Assembly (NCBI GenBank): GCA_021300195.1
Contig: JAJTIE010000023.1
Location: 1 to 43,866, forward strand
Direction: 5' to 3'
Length of the DNA: 43,866 bases
Source: Bacteroidota bacterium
Lineage (GTDB): Bacteria; Bacteroidota; Bacteroidia; J057; JAJTIE01
Shown: piece by piece, positions 1 to 8,182 of the stretch
Numbering within the stretch: the first letter of the stretch is position 1
Layout: every line of letters starts with the position of its first letter
Translations under genes and position numbers: made by a program
The notes under the pieces: generated by a model
Database searches by the model: none
The model's input: only the letters and a program-made list of their open reading frames with translations
What the model was told of the DNA's origin: nothing

Positions 1-159
1 CTGCTGATTGTAGAGGGGATACACCTGGAGGTACCCAAGGGCTATATCTACTTTGCCATGGCCTTCAGCCTCTTTGTAGAGGTGCTGAACCTGAACGTGC
101 GCCGCCGGAACCAATACCGGGATGGGCAGCTCGCGGCTAGCCCCCCCTTGCCCCGCTGA
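1..159 (+). CDS. TerC-family integral membrane protein, C-terminal fragment
   Basis: The open frame enters from the left edge and ends at TGA 157-159, giving 52 codons. The fragment begins LLIVEGIHLEVPKGYIYFAM and continues into a hydrophobic stretch with FSLFVEVLNL followed by basic residues. The pattern 'His-x-x-(I/V)PKGYIYFAMAFS-x-FVE-x-LN' is the last transmembrane helix of TerC/Alx-type membrane proteins, which are linked to metal-ion (manganese, tellurite) homeostasis. Only the tail is present, so substrate and subfamily cannot be judged. The next gene is convergent; a short inverted repeat (CCCCGC...GCGGGG, 151-171) spans the stop codon but has no T-run. Confidence 0.75.
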   Translation: MLIVEGIHLEVPKGYIYFAMAFSLFVEVLNLNVRRRNQYRDGQLAASPPLPR

Positions 160-322
160 GAGAGGGCGGGGAGCATCCCTAACGGATGGAAGGTCGGCTT
201 GGTTGGCCAGGCTGAACACCCTGTGTCCGGGAGAAGGTGACAGACACAAAGACTGGCTGTACAGGCTAGCTAAATGCAGAACGGGTAGTGTGCCCTGTCA
301 GGGGTGGCTCTGTGGAAGACAG

Positions 323-1039
323 TTAGAAGTTGGGCTGATGCTGGCGCTTGCTGTAGAACTGATTGAGGATATCTACTACCTCGGCAGCTGTGTCGGCCAC
401 CACCATCAGGTCCAGGTCTTCGGGGCTTACAAACTTGCGGGCCAGCAGCGTGTTCTGGATCCACTCCAGCAGGCCCTTCCAGTAGCTGCTATCCATCAGT
501 ACAATGGGAAAGCGGTCTATCTTGTAGGTCTGGATAAGGGTAAGGGCCTCAAACAGCTCATCCATGGTGCCGAAGCCGCCGGGCATTACCACAAAGCCCT
601 GTGCGTACTTTACAAACATGACCTTGCGGACGAAGAAGTAGTCGAACTCGATCAGCAGGTCTTTGTCAATATACGGGTTGTACTCCTGCTCAAAGGGCAG
701 CTCGATATTGAGGCCCACCGAATGGGCATTTCCTGCCTGGGCCCCCTTGTTGCCCGCCTCCATCACCCCTGGCCCACCGCCGGTAATAATGCCGTAGCCG
801 TTGTCGGCCAGGGCCTTGGCCACCTCTACGGTCAGCAGGTATTCGGGGCTGTCGGGCTTACTGCGGGCAGAGCCGAAGATGGAGACGCAGGGGCCAATCT
901 TGCTCAGCTTTTCGAAACCCTCTACAAACTCGGCAATGATCTTGAATATCTGCCAGGTATCTACCACGCGGCGGTCTTTCCAGTCTCGGGTTTTGCTGGC
1001 AAAGGTATTGGGAAGGTATCCGTCTCTCGACTTATTCAT
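323..1039 (-). CDS. LOG-family protein (TIGR00730 type)
   Basis: The 238-residue product carries the two signatures of the LOG/'lysine decarboxylase-like' Rossmann family: GGGPGVMEAGNKGA near residue 86 and PGGFGTMDELFE near residue 153. Family members characterised as cytokinin-activating enzymes release the base from nucleoside 5'-monophosphates; others hydrolyse AMP or related nucleotides (family knowledge). The real substrate here is unknown. A region of about 50 residues before the core (DTWQIFKIIAEFVEGFE) is typical of the longer Bacteroidota versions. The start is the ATG at 1039; a TACCTTAG box lies 29 nt upstream. It stands alone, convergent with the TerC-like gene and downstream of htpG on the same strand. 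Confidence 0.85.
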   Translation of the reverse strand: MNKSRDGYLPNTFASKTRDWKDRRVVDTWQIFKIIAEFVEGFEKLSKIGPCVSIFGSARSKPDSPEYLLTVEVAKALADNGYGIITGGGPGVMEAGNKGAQAGNAHSVGLNIELPFEQEYNPYIDKDLLIEFDYFFVRKVMFVKYAQGFVVMPGGFGTMDELFEALTLIQTYKIDRFPIVLMDSSYWKGLLEWIQNTLLARKFVSPEDLDLMVVADTAAEVVDILNQFYSKRQHQPNF

Positions 1040-1068
1040 ACACGTTGGGCGGGTTTCTTAAGTGACCC

Positions 1069-1076
1069 CTAAGGTA
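1069..1076 (-). promoter_or_regulatory. Putative -7 box (TACCTTAG) of the LOG-family gene
   Basis: On the minus strand this reads TACCTTAG, one base off the Bacteroidota -7 consensus TAnnTTTG, and sits 29 nt before the ATG. The same TTAG variant precedes the M16 gene at 22007 and the lipoprotein gene at 13547 at similar distances. No convincing -33 TTG is seen. Confidence 0.35.
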
Positions 1077-1175
1077 CGCAGGCGGTGGCCCAAAGGATGC
1101 AGTAGGGTGTATAAATCACACAACATTCTCATCCTGCTCCGGGTAGCCCACCGCTAGCACTACGGCAGCGGGTGG

Positions 1176-2972
1176 CTAGGCCAGCTGCGCGGCACTGCGT
1201 TCTACAAAGTCGGTCAGGCGGTGGCCCGTCAGCAGGCCCTGGCTCAGCAGGGCCAGGTCATAGCTCTGCTGCACCAGGGCGGTACGCGCTTCGCCCTCAG
1301 GCATCAGCAGTACCTTCTTGGCCAGCGGGTGGGTTTCGTTTATCACCAGCGTATAGCTCTCACCCAGGTCCATCCCCATATTGCCCATGCGGTTCATGTC
1401 CATCATGCGGCGCAGATACTCCGGGCGGGTAATGCGCACCGGCAGTTCCGCTTCGCTCAGCGGGGCCACCTGCACCTGCGCATTGGGGTGTGCCAGCACC
1501 CGCTTATATAGGTCCACCAGGGTTTCCCGTTCCTGTTCGTTCAGCAGGCTGGCCTTTTCCAGGCCCTTGTCTATCAGCTTATCCAGCGTGTCGCTGTCTA
1601 CACGCTTAAACTGTACCTTTTCCAGCTGGTGGTCCAGGTAGCCGATCAGGTGCATATCCAGCAGGCCATCCAGTAGCAGCACGTCGTAGCCGTGCTTTTG
1701 GGCTGCTGCTACGTAGCCATGCTGCTCCTCCGCATCGGTGGCGTACAGGTACATCACCTGCTCATCCTTATCTGTCTGCAGGGGGGCCACTTTGTCCTTA
1801 TACTCTGCCAGGGTATAGAATTCTTTGGCCGTATTGTACAGCAGGCAGGCATCCTTCACGCGCTCGTAGAAGGTGTTGTCTCGTATCATGCCATACTTCA
1901 CAAATACACCTATGCTTTCCCATTTTTCTTCGTACGCCTTTCGGTCATCTTTGAATAGCTCGCTTAGCTTATCGGCCACTTTTTTGCTGATGTGGCTACT
2001 GATCTTGCGTACGGCAGCATCCGTCTGCAGGTAGCTGCGGCTTACGTTCAGCGGGATGTCCGGGCTATCTATCACCCCCTGTAGCAGGCTCAGGTAGTCG
2101 GGCACAATGTCCTCCACATTGTCGGTAATAAACACCTGATTGCTATAGAGCTGAATGCGGTTTTTCTGCATCTCTACATTAGGCCGGATGCGCGGAAAAT
2201 ACAGGATGCCATTGAGCGTAAAGGGGTAGTCTACATTCAGATGAATCCAGAAGAGGGGAGCCTCCTGAAAGGGGTAAAGTTTCTGGTAAAAGTCCTTGTA
2301 GTCTTGCTCTGTTAGTTCGCCGGGCTTTTTGGTCCAGGCAGGCTCGCTGTCATTGATTACCTGATCCTGGAACCGGATGGGGATAGGCAGGAAACGGCAG
2401 TATTTTTTCAGCACTTCCTCTATCCGATAGGCCTTCAGGTACTCGGCGCCTTCCTCGTTGATGTGCAGGATTACATCTGTGCCCCGGCGCTCGCGGCTAT
2501 CCGCCTGCATGCTGAAGGACGTGCTGCCCTCGCACACCCAGCGCTGGGCGGGTGCATCCTGGTAGCTGCGGGTGAGGATCTCCACCTTTCCGGCTACCAT
2601 AAAGGCCGAGTAGAAGCCTAGGCCGAAATGGCCAATGATCTGGCTAGCAGTGTCTTTGTACTTCTCCAGGAACACCTCGGCACTGGAAAAGGCAATCTGG
2701 TTGATGTACTCTTCCACCTCGGCGGCAGTCATGCCCAGGCCATAGTCGCGTATAGTCAGGGTTTTGGCCTCCTCGTCCAGCAGCACCTCTATGGTCAGGT
2801 CTCCCAGCTCGCCATCATATTCGCCCTTGCTGGCCAGCGCCTTCAGCTTCTGGGTGGCATCCTGCGCGTTGCTGATCAGCTCGCGCAGAAATACCTCCTG
2901 GTTGCTGTACAGAAACTTCTTGATGATGGGAAAAATGTTCTCGGTGTGGATGGATAGGTTTCCGGTTTTCAT
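1176..2972 (-). CDS. htpG: Molecular chaperone HtpG (bacterial Hsp90)
   Basis: ATP-dependent cytosolic chaperone of the Hsp90 family. The N-terminal GHKL ATPase is clear: the catalytic-Glu helix FLRELISNAQDAT, the DYGLGMT loop (DxGxG) and the HFGLGFYSAFMV lid glycines, followed by the middle domain (DYPFTLNGILYFPRI, NVSRSYLQTD) and a C-terminal dimerisation domain. The frame is open for 47 further codons upstream, but Hsp90 homology begins at MKTGNLSIHTE, so ATG 2972 is chosen, giving 598 residues; that is a little short for HtpG (often about 610-680). SNAQDAT replaces the more usual SNASDA. It is divergent from the YceI gene across 189 bp. No heat-shock promoter was recognised. Confidence 0.95.
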   Translation of the reverse strand: MKTGNLSIHTENIFPIIKKFLYSNQEVFLRELISNAQDATQKLKALASKGEYDGELGDLTIEVLLDEEAKTLTIRDYGLGMTAAEVEEYINQIAFSSAEVFLEKYKDTASQIIGHFGLGFYSAFMVAGKVEILTRSYQDAPAQRWVCEGSTSFSMQADSRERRGTDVILHINEEGAEYLKAYRIEEVLKKYCRFLPIPIRFQDQVINDSEPAWTKKPGELTEQDYKDFYQKLYPFQEAPLFWIHLNVDYPFTLNGILYFPRIRPNVEMQKNRIQLYSNQVFITDNVEDIVPDYLSLLQGVIDSPDIPLNVSRSYLQTDAAVRKISSHISKKVADKLSELFKDDRKAYEEKWESIGVFVKYGMIRDNTFYERVKDACLLYNTAKEFYTLAEYKDKVAPLQTDKDEQVMYLYATDAEEQHGYVAAAQKHGYDVLLLDGLLDMHLIGYLDHQLEKVQFKRVDSDTLDKLIDKGLEKASLLNEQERETLVDLYKRVLAHPNAQVQVAPLSEAELPVRITRPEYLRRMMDMNRMGNMGMDLGESYTLVINETHPLAKKVLLMPEGEARTALVQQSYDLALLSQGLLTGHRLTDFVERSAAQLA

Positions 2973-3161
2973 CTGGTAGGATCGATTGTTGAATAAGACA
3001 AGGCCACTAGATGGCTCTTTTGATGTGTGCATGCCTAGCAAAAACGGGGCCACCCTGGCACAAACTGCCATATTTACACAGCGCTGGCAGTATGGGTGGG
3101 GGGAGCCGGGCAAGTTTGTCAGATTTTGAATTTATGCCAGAGGCAGTGGGTTATGGGTGGC

Positions 3162-3716
3162 ATGAATCGCGAAAAGTATTTGCCCCTCCAGGTGTCTTTG
3201 CTCACCCTGCTTGCGCTGGTTGCCGCAGGCTTCCTGCTGCTGCAGGCCCCCAGGTGGAAGATAGACGAGCCTGCCGTGCGCATCAGCCTGCAGGGCCCCG
3301 ATGTGGAGGCGGGTGTGGTACGGGGCCTGAGTGGCGCCATCCATTTCTCGCCCAACCTGCTCGATAAATCCTGCTTCGAGGTAGAGGTGGATCTGAAGAC
3401 CCTGGACCTGGGCGACCCGGAGCTGACCGGCAATGCCAGCTCTGCAGACTGGCTGGATGTAGCGCAGTATCCCAGCGCGCGCTTCGCATGCAGGCAGGTG
3501 CTGAAGGCCGAAGATGGCTATGTGGCCCAGGGAGACCTGAGCCTGCATGGCCAGAGCCGACCGGTGGAGATTCCTTTTGTATTCCACGCACAGGGTAGCA
3601 AGCAGGGCGTGTTTGAGGGCGACCTGGTAGTGGCGCGGAGGGACTTTGCGATGAATATGCCGGGCAACACAGCCGATACCCTGCGCGTACACCTGGCGGT
3701 GCCCGTGTATCAGTAG
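3162..3716 (+). CDS. YceI-like domain protein with N-terminal membrane anchor
   Basis: The protein of about 184 residues starts with a short charged head and one hydrophobic helix (VSLLTLLALVAAGFLLL, about residues 9-25), then a lipocalin-like YceI domain: VDLKTLDLGDPELTGNASSADWLDVAQYP followed by SARFACRQV, LSLHGQSRPVEIPF and a final FAMNMPGNTADTLRVHL. YceI proteins bind isoprenoid or other amphiphilic ligands in the periplasm (family knowledge); the ligand here is unknown. Start: ATG 3162 gives a clean signal/anchor sequence; ATG 3153 is also in frame and cannot be excluded. The stop is 4 nt before the next gene, so the two are almost certainly co-transcribed. Confidence 0.85.
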   Translation: MNREKYLPLQVSLLTLLALVAAGFLLLQAPRWKIDEPAVRISLQGPDVEAGVVRGLSGAIHFSPNLLDKSCFEVEVDLKTLDLGDPELTGNASSADWLDVAQYPSARFACRQVLKAEDGYVAQGDLSLHGQSRPVEIPFVFHAQGSKQGVFEGDLVVARRDFAMNMPGNTADTLRVHLAVPVYQ

Positions 3717-3720
3717 CGCC

Positions 3721-4149
3721 ATGCATACGCCCCCTCTACCAGGCAGCAAACCCGATCCGGAAGTGCCTATCGTGCTATTCGACGGGGTATGCACGCTGTG
3801 CAACCGTTCAGTACGCTACATCCTGCGGCACGACCGCCGGGGCCGGATACGTGTGGGCAGCCTGCAGGCCCACACGCAGCTGCTACAGGCGGCGGGCTCG
3901 GCGGGGCCAGATATGAGCTCCATCCTGCTGCTATACCGGGGGCGGGTATACAGGCAGAGCAGTGCCGTGCTGCGCATTGGGCGCATAATGGGTGGATGGC
4001 ACCGGCCCGTGGCCTGGCTAGGCTACCTGCTGCCCCGCCTGCTGCGCGACAGCCTGTACCGCTGGGTAGCCAGCCACCGCTATCGGTGGTTTGGGCAGGA
4101 GGCCAGCTGCCCACTGCCCGATGCAGACACCCGATCTCGTTTTCTGTAA
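3721..4149 (+). CDS. DCC-family thiol-disulfide oxidoreductase (DUF393)
   Basis: The 142-residue protein has the defining motif near its start: PIVLFDGVCTLCNRSVRYIL, with the DGVCxxCN redox-like pair at about residues 24-28. The rest follows the family: GSLQ, a Ser-rich SSILLLYRGRVYRQSSAVL strand region, then RPVAWLGYLLPRLLRDSLYRWVASHRYRWFG. DCC proteins are annotated as predicted thiol-disulfide oxidoreductases; the biochemical role is not well defined. It begins 4 nt after the YceI gene, suggesting an operon in which both act on envelope or lipid-linked substrates (inference). Confidence 0.85.
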   Translation: MHTPPLPGSKPDPEVPIVLFDGVCTLCNRSVRYILRHDRRGRIRVGSLQAHTQLLQAAGSAGPDMSSILLLYRGRVYRQSSAVLRIGRIMGGWHRPVAWLGYLLPRLLRDSLYRWVASHRYRWFGQEASCPLPDADTRSRFL

Positions 4150-4266
4150 GCCCCCACAACAAGCCCGTACCCGTTCGGGCGGGCCCGGACGCAACCAGTA
4201 GACCGGACGCACGCGAACTGCACAAAGCAGGCAGACCCCCCCCCCCGCGCGTGTAGCAGCAGCAAA

Positions 4267-4283
4267 GTGCGCTAAAAGCGCAC
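4267..4283. terminator. Hairpin spanning the stop codon of the small membrane protein
   Basis: GTGCGCT-AAA-AGCGCAC is a perfect 7-bp inverted repeat with a 3-nt loop. It overlaps the TAG stop of the minus-strand gene and lies between two convergent genes. On the minus strand only TTT follows the stem, so it is a weak terminator at best. An 11-base C tract (4236-4246) lies between this hairpin and the end of the DCC gene. Confidence 0.35.
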
Positions 4284-4718
4284 AGCCGGATGACGAATTT
4301 CGCCCCCCGCGTGGCTAATAACCGCCAGGATGATCCACAACACAGACTGTAGCAGGACCGAGGGGATAAAGAGCTTCCGGCTGTGGGGGAATGGCCGCCA
4401 GTGGCCATAGGCAGCAAGCGCCGTAACCAGCAGGCCCACTAGCATGGCCGGCATAAAGCTTTCGCTCAGCTCCTCGTGCAGGCTTACCAGCCTGCCCACA
4501 TCGGCCAGCTGGCGGCTTTCGGCCAGGTGCTCGCGCGCCAGCTCGCCCGTCTTGTGCGCCAGTAGCACAAAACCATAGCCCAGCAGGCTGAGGAGGTAGT
4601 GCAGCCGCAGGCCAAAGGCGTGCCGCCGAAAGAAAGCCCAGGTACCCAGCAGGATAGAGGTGAGGATAAGGTAGGTGGGCACGTGGTTGACCAGTAGGTG
4701 GAGGTATACGCCATTCAT
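4272..4718 (-). CDS. Small four-helix membrane protein with LLVNHVP N-terminus, function unknown
   Basis: The 148-residue product has about four hydrophobic helices: residues 5-27, 38-53, 88-107 and 120-140. The N-terminus MNGVYLHLLVNHVPTYLIL and the GELAREH and LHEELSESFMPAML segments resemble small Bacteroidota/Acidobacteria membrane proteins with an HxLLNHxP start (DUF2231-like), in which paired helices carry conserved His and Glu residues (recalled from family patterns, not searched). Function is unknown. The frame remains open upstream, but the extra 59 residues are low-complexity Arg/Ala and unlike a protein, so ATG 4718 is preferred. It follows ricT by 61 bp on the same strand. Confidence 0.65.
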   Translation of the reverse strand: MNGVYLHLLVNHVPTYLILTSILLGTWAFFRRHAFGLRLHYLLSLLGYGFVLLAHKTGELAREHLAESRQLADVGRLVSLHEELSESFMPAMLVGLLVTALAAYGHWRPFPHSRKLFIPSVLLQSVLWIILAVISHAGGEIRHPAVRF

Positions 4719-4779
4719 AGGGTATCGATATCTAGTTGGTGTGATAAGCCCGGAGCAGATCCCGGCTCGCTTGCGGCTG

Positions 4780-5898
4780 CTATGCGGTACCCGCTGGCCT
4801 GCGGGGGCCGCGTTTTTTTCGCTTATCCTTGCTGCCCCTGCTCTTTCGGGCCTGGCGCTGCATGCGCTCGTGCAGGTCGCTCTGGCCCACCACATCTACA
4901 AAGTCGGTCATCTTCTTGCTTTCACGGGCGGCCACTTCTTCCTCTGGCAGCAGGCTGGGGGGTTTTATCCCTTTTTTATTCAGCTGTATCAGCTCTTGCA
5001 CCCGGTCAGCGTTCAGCATGGTCCAGTTGCTATCTCCGCCGTAGCTGAACCACATTTGGCGACGGAAGATGTCCGTCTTCTGCAGGTAGGCCTTACCGAG
5101 CTCGGTTTGTATCTCCCGCACTTTGGGTATGTCGGTCAGGGCATCCATATAGGCCTCCAGCTCATAGTTCAGGCAGCACTTCAGGCGCCCACACAGGCCG
5201 GTTATCTTGGTTGGGTTCAGGCTCAGGTTCTGGTAGCGGGCAGCACCGGTGCCTACACTTTTGAAGTCGGTAAGCCAGCTGCTGCAGCACAGCTCGCGCC
5301 CACAGGCACCTATGCCGCCTACCAGGGCTGCCTCTTGTCTGGATCCGATCTGCTTCATCTCCACCCGCACCTTAAACTCGTTGGCCAGCCTGCGGATCAG
5401 CTCGCGGAAGTCTACCCGGCTCTCGGAGGTGTAGTAGAAAATAGCCTTTCCGCCGTCGGCCTGAAACTCCACGTCGCTCATCTTCATATCCAGGCCCAGC
5501 TCGCCCACCAGCTGGCGGGTGCGGAACAGGCACTCGGCTTCTTGGTCGCGCAGGGCCTGCAGCCGCTGCCTGTCCGCCTCGCTGGCCATGCGCACCATGG
5601 TGCCTACGTGCTTGGCATTCACCTTTTTCTTTTTCATCTGTAGCAGCACCAGCTCGCCGCCCATGGTTATCTCGCCCACATCCCAGCCTCGGTCGCTCTC
5701 CACCACCACCAGGTCTCCGGTTACTACATCCAGGCCCTTTTCGTTGCGATAGAAGCCCTTTCGGGTTGTCTTGAAGCGGATTTCGTAGATATTCCGATGC
5801 TCGGGGGTATCGGGCGGCAGCATGTTGCCCAACCAGTCATATACATTCAGCTTGCTGCTGCACGCGGTGCTACAGCCGCCGTCTTTGCCACATCCCAT
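4780..5898 (-). CDS. ricT: RicT/YaaT-like PSP1 domain protein
   Basis: The 372-residue protein contains the PSP1 C-terminal domain (DFRELIRRLANEF followed by KVRVEMKQIGSRQEAALVGG) with the two Cys clusters GACGRELCC and LCGRLKCCLNYE, plus an N-terminal Cys group (Cys3, Cys9, Cys13). In Bacillus, RicT (YaaT) works with RicA and RicF in an Fe-S-binding complex that affects RNA maturation and phosphorelay. In Bacteroidota RicA/RicF partners are not obvious, so the role may differ. The C-terminus is a basic Lys/Arg tail (KSRGSKDKRKKRGPRR), consistent with RNA contact (inference). A perfect TAGCTTTG box lies just after the dapF stop codon, 92 nt upstream. Confidence 0.88.
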   Translation of the reverse strand: MGCGKDGGCSTACSSKLNVYDWLGNMLPPDTPEHRNIYEIRFKTTRKGFYRNEKGLDVVTGDLVVVESDRGWDVGEITMGGELVLLQMKKKKVNAKHVGTMVRMASEADRQRLQALRDQEAECLFRTRQLVGELGLDMKMSDVEFQADGGKAIFYYTSESRVDFRELIRRLANEFKVRVEMKQIGSRQEAALVGGIGACGRELCCSSWLTDFKSVGTGAARYQNLSLNPTKITGLCGRLKCCLNYELEAYMDALTDIPKVREIQTELGKAYLQKTDIFRRQMWFSYGGDSNWTMLNADRVQELIQLNKKGIKPPSLLPEEEVAARESKKMTDFVDVVGQSDLHERMQRQARKSRGSKDKRKKRGPRRPAGTA

Positions 5899-5990
5899 GT
5901 TCTTTTCTATTCGGTTACGCGCTTGGCCTACAGAGGGCCGGGTGTATGCAGCTGCACACCACCCGCCATGGCCCCTGCGCCGAAGCTACG

Positions 5991-5998
5991 CAAAGCTA
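5991..5998 (-). promoter_or_regulatory. Putative -7 box (TAGCTTTG) upstream of ricT
   Basis: An exact TAnnTTTG match on the minus strand, beginning right after the dapF TAG stop codon. It would give ricT its own promoter with a leader of roughly 85-90 nt, although read-through from dapF is also possible. Confidence 0.4.
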
Positions 5999-6772
5999 CT
6001 AATTTCGGTCAATCCATTCACCCCGGAATACACACAGGGCGGGGCCGCCCAGCCAGATGCCCGATGTGCGAAACTCGACCGTGAGCAGCCCACCCGCTGT
6101 GTGCAGCTGCACGCTGGGGCCGGCATAGCCCCGCAGCTGGCGGTATACACAGGCTACGGCCGTAGCGCCGGTTCCGCAGCTGTAGGTCTCGTCCTCTACA
6201 CCACGCTCGTAGGTGCGGATGCGCAGCTGTCCGGGTGCCAGCTCCTCGGCAAAGTTTACATTGGTGCCCACTGCACGGAAACGATCGGAATAACGCACAG
6301 CCCTGCCCTCGGTGTACACATCCAGGGCCTGTACCCCCTGGCACCACCGCACGTAGTGCGGGCTACCGGTATCCAGGTAGTAGGCCTCGGGGCCCAGGGC
6401 CTCTATCTGGCTTACGGCACCCATCTTTAGCCAGATCTGGTCTTGCTCCATGCTGGCCTCGTGCAGGCCGTCTATGGCCACAAAGTGGGCCTGCTGCTGC
6501 ACCAGCCCCAGGTGCTGGGCAAAGCGCACTACCGCACGCCCACCATTGCCACACATGCTGCCGGGCCTGCCGTCGGCATTGTAGTAGTGCATGGCAAAGT
6601 CTGTGTCGGCATCGGAGCCCAGCAGGATCACCCCGTCTGCCCCCACCCCAAAGCGGCGGTGGCACAGCTGCTCGAAGAATACATAGTCATCCGGATCCAC
6701 CTGCCCGCTGCGATTATCAATCAGCACAAAGTCATTACCCGTGGCCTGATACTTGTAGAATGTGAGCCCCAT
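5999..6772 (-). CDS. dapF: Diaminopimelate epimerase
   Basis: Converts LL-diaminopimelate to meso-diaminopimelate for peptidoglycan and lysine. The 257 residues show the family start FYKYQATGNDFVLIDN and both catalytic cysteines: Cys74 in SMCGNGGRA and Cys199 in SCGTGATA, with the substrate-binding RRFGVGADG and ERGVEDET segments. The frame runs 42 codons upstream of ATG 6772, but that extension has no dapF homology and would run into rodA. A perfect TAACTTTG promoter box ends 3 nt before this ATG, which both supports the start and predicts an mRNA with essentially no leader. Divergent from rodA with only 37 bp between start codons. Confidence 0.96.
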   Translation of the reverse strand: MGLTFYKYQATGNDFVLIDNRSGQVDPDDYVFFEQLCHRRFGVGADGVILLGSDADTDFAMHYYNADGRPGSMCGNGGRAVVRFAQHLGLVQQQAHFVAIDGLHEASMEQDQIWLKMGAVSQIEALGPEAYYLDTGSPHYVRWCQGVQALDVYTEGRAVRYSDRFRAVGTNVNFAEELAPGQLRIRTYERGVEDETYSCGTGATAVACVYRQLRGYAGPSVQLHTAGGLLTVEFRTSGIWLGGPALCVFRGEWIDRN

Positions 6773-6775
6773 GCA

Positions 6776-6783
6776 CAAAGTTA
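6776..6783 (-). promoter_or_regulatory. -7 promoter box (TAACTTTG) of dapF, leaderless geometry
   Basis: Exact TAnnTTTG on the minus strand, ending 3 nt before the dapF ATG. Since transcription in Bacteroidota starts a few nt after this box, the transcript should begin at or within a few nt of the start codon. Confidence 0.65.
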
Positions 6784-6796
6784 CCCAAGAGTATGG

Positions 6797-6804
6797 TATC
6801 TTTA
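6797..6804 (+). promoter_or_regulatory. Putative -7 box (TATCTTTA) of rodA
   Basis: Seven-eighths match to TAnnTTTG (final A instead of G), ending 5 nt before the rodA ATG at 6810. It lies only 13 nt from the oppositely oriented dapF box, so the two RNA polymerase footprints must overlap. Confidence 0.45.
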
Positions 6805-6809
6805 GCACC

Positions 6810-8132
6810 ATGTCGAGATCAGACAAGCCCGAGCTACGACTAGACTGGCTAACGGTGGCCCTTTTCGGGGTATTTGTGCTGTTTGGCTGGTTTAACATCT
6901 ACGCCGCCAGTGGGGCCTCGGGTGCCGGGTTTTGGACAGACCTGATGGACATCGGCCAGCCACAGGGCAAGCAGTTTATATTCATCCTCATCTCGGCCGT
7001 GCTGTGTTTTGTTACGCTCACGCTGGATATAAAACTGGTGGAGTGGGCGGCCTATGGGGTATATGGGGTTTCCATCTTCCTGTGCATACTCGTGCTGTTT
7101 GTGGGCAAGGAGATCAACGGAGCCAAGGCCTGGTTCAGCTTCGGTGGCTTTGGCGTTCAGCCCTCCGAGTTTGCCAAAGTGGGCACGGTGCTGGCGGTAG
7201 CCAGGTACATGAGCCGCCACGGCTTCAGCCTGGGTAGCCTGAAGGACAAGCTCTACCTGCTGGGCATCATTGGGCTGCCCATGGCCCTCATCATCCTGCA
7301 AAAAGACACGGGCACAGCCCTGGTGTTTTCGGCCTTTATCTTCATGCTACTGCGCGAGGGGCTTTCGCTGGCCTTTTTTGGCCTACTCATTGCCCTGCTG
7401 GCAGTGGCCCTGCTCTCTATGGCAGGCGTAGGCACGCTCTATCTGGCAGGTTTCATGATTTTCCTGCTACTGCTGTACTACTTCCGGCGGCCCATTGGCA
7501 AGTTTGTGAGCAATCTGGGTTTCTACCTCGACTTTCGGGGGCGCAGCTCCCTGGTGCCGGCCGTGGTGGTGGCCGGCCTGATCGTGTGGTCGCTGAGCAT
7601 AAACCTGGTGATCGGGCAGCTGAAGCCCCACCAGCAAGACCGGATCAAGGCGCTCTTCAACCCCGACTTTGACCCCATGCGCACCAACTGGAACACCCAC
7701 CAGAGCAAAATAGCCATAGGCAGCGGGGGCCTGTGGGGCAAGGGCTTCATGAATGGTACCCAAACCAAATATGACTACGTGCCCCAGCAGCATACCGACT
7801 TTATCTTTTGCACCGTGGGCGAGGAGTTTGGCTGGCTGGGCAGCTCGCTGGTTATCGTGCTGTTCTTCGTTTTGCTGTGGCAGCTCACCTACCTTTCGGA
7901 GAATACCAAGACGCGCTTTGGCCGTGTGCTGGGCTATTCGGTTACCGCCATTTTCTTCTTTCATATCCTGGTAAACATTGCCATGACCATTGGCCTGGCA
8001 CCTGTTATCGGCATCCCCCTACCCTTTTTTAGCTATGGGGGCAGTAGCCTGATGACCTTCTCGGTGCTGATCTTCCTGGTGCTGAACAGTCATGCCAACC
8101 GCGTGCACATCCTGTCTCAGGAGCGTGCATAA
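6810..8132 (+). CDS. rodA: RodA: SEDS-family peptidoglycan glycosyltransferase
   Basis: Integral membrane enzyme that polymerises lipid II during cell elongation, partnering a class B penicillin-binding protein. The 440-residue sequence has about ten membrane helices and SEDS hallmarks: GKEINGAKAWFSFGGFGVQPSEFAK, the QQHTDFIFCTVGEEFGWLGS segment and the terminal PLPFFSYGGSSLM loop. The distinct DxxR-like and long periplasmic loop (LKPHQQDRIKALFNPDFDP) favour RodA over FtsW. Start ATG 6810 is chosen over a GTG/ATG further upstream because the latter would overlap dapF and its promoter. No mreB/mreC/pbp2 neighbours lie in the window; the divergent dapF supplies the same peptidoglycan pathway. 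Confidence 0.93.
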   Translation: MSRSDKPELRLDWLTVALFGVFVLFGWFNIYAASGASGAGFWTDLMDIGQPQGKQFIFILISAVLCFVTLTLDIKLVEWAAYGVYGVSIFLCILVLFVGKEINGAKAWFSFGGFGVQPSEFAKVGTVLAVARYMSRHGFSLGSLKDKLYLLGIIGLPMALIILQKDTGTALVFSAFIFMLLREGLSLAFFGLLIALLAVALLSMAGVGTLYLAGFMIFLLLLYYFRRPIGKFVSNLGFYLDFRGRSSLVPAVVVAGLIVWSLSINLVIGQLKPHQQDRIKALFNPDFDPMRTNWNTHQSKIAIGSGGLWGKGFMNGTQTKYDYVPQQHTDFIFCTVGEEFGWLGSSLVIVLFFVLLWQLTYLSENTKTRFGRVLGYSVTAIFFFHILVNIAMTIGLAPVIGIPLPFFSYGGSSLMTFSVLIFLVLNSHANRVHILSQERA

Positions 8133-8170
8133 AGTGGGAATCCGGGGCGGGTAGGCAGCTACTTATCTGC

Positions 8171-8178
8171 TAACTTTG
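8171..8178 (+). promoter_or_regulatory. -7 promoter box (TAACTTTG) of the dihydroorotase-like gene
   Basis: Exact TAnnTTTG ending 4 nt before ATG 8183, in the 50-bp gap after rodA. Predicts an independent, leaderless transcript. Confidence 0.65.
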
Positions 8179-8182
8179 CTGC

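Noticed and set aside
151-171. Inverted repeat CCCCGC/GCGGGG at the TerC stop as a terminator
   Set aside because: No T-run follows on either strand; too short to call with confidence.
2973-3113. 47-codon N-terminal extension of HtpG
   Set aside because: Hsp90 homology begins at ATG 2972; the extension has no homology pattern and includes many Cys/Pro residues.
4236-4246. 11-base C tract as a phase-variable repeat
   Set aside because: It lies between two convergent genes after both stop codons, so length changes would not shift any frame or promoter that I can see.
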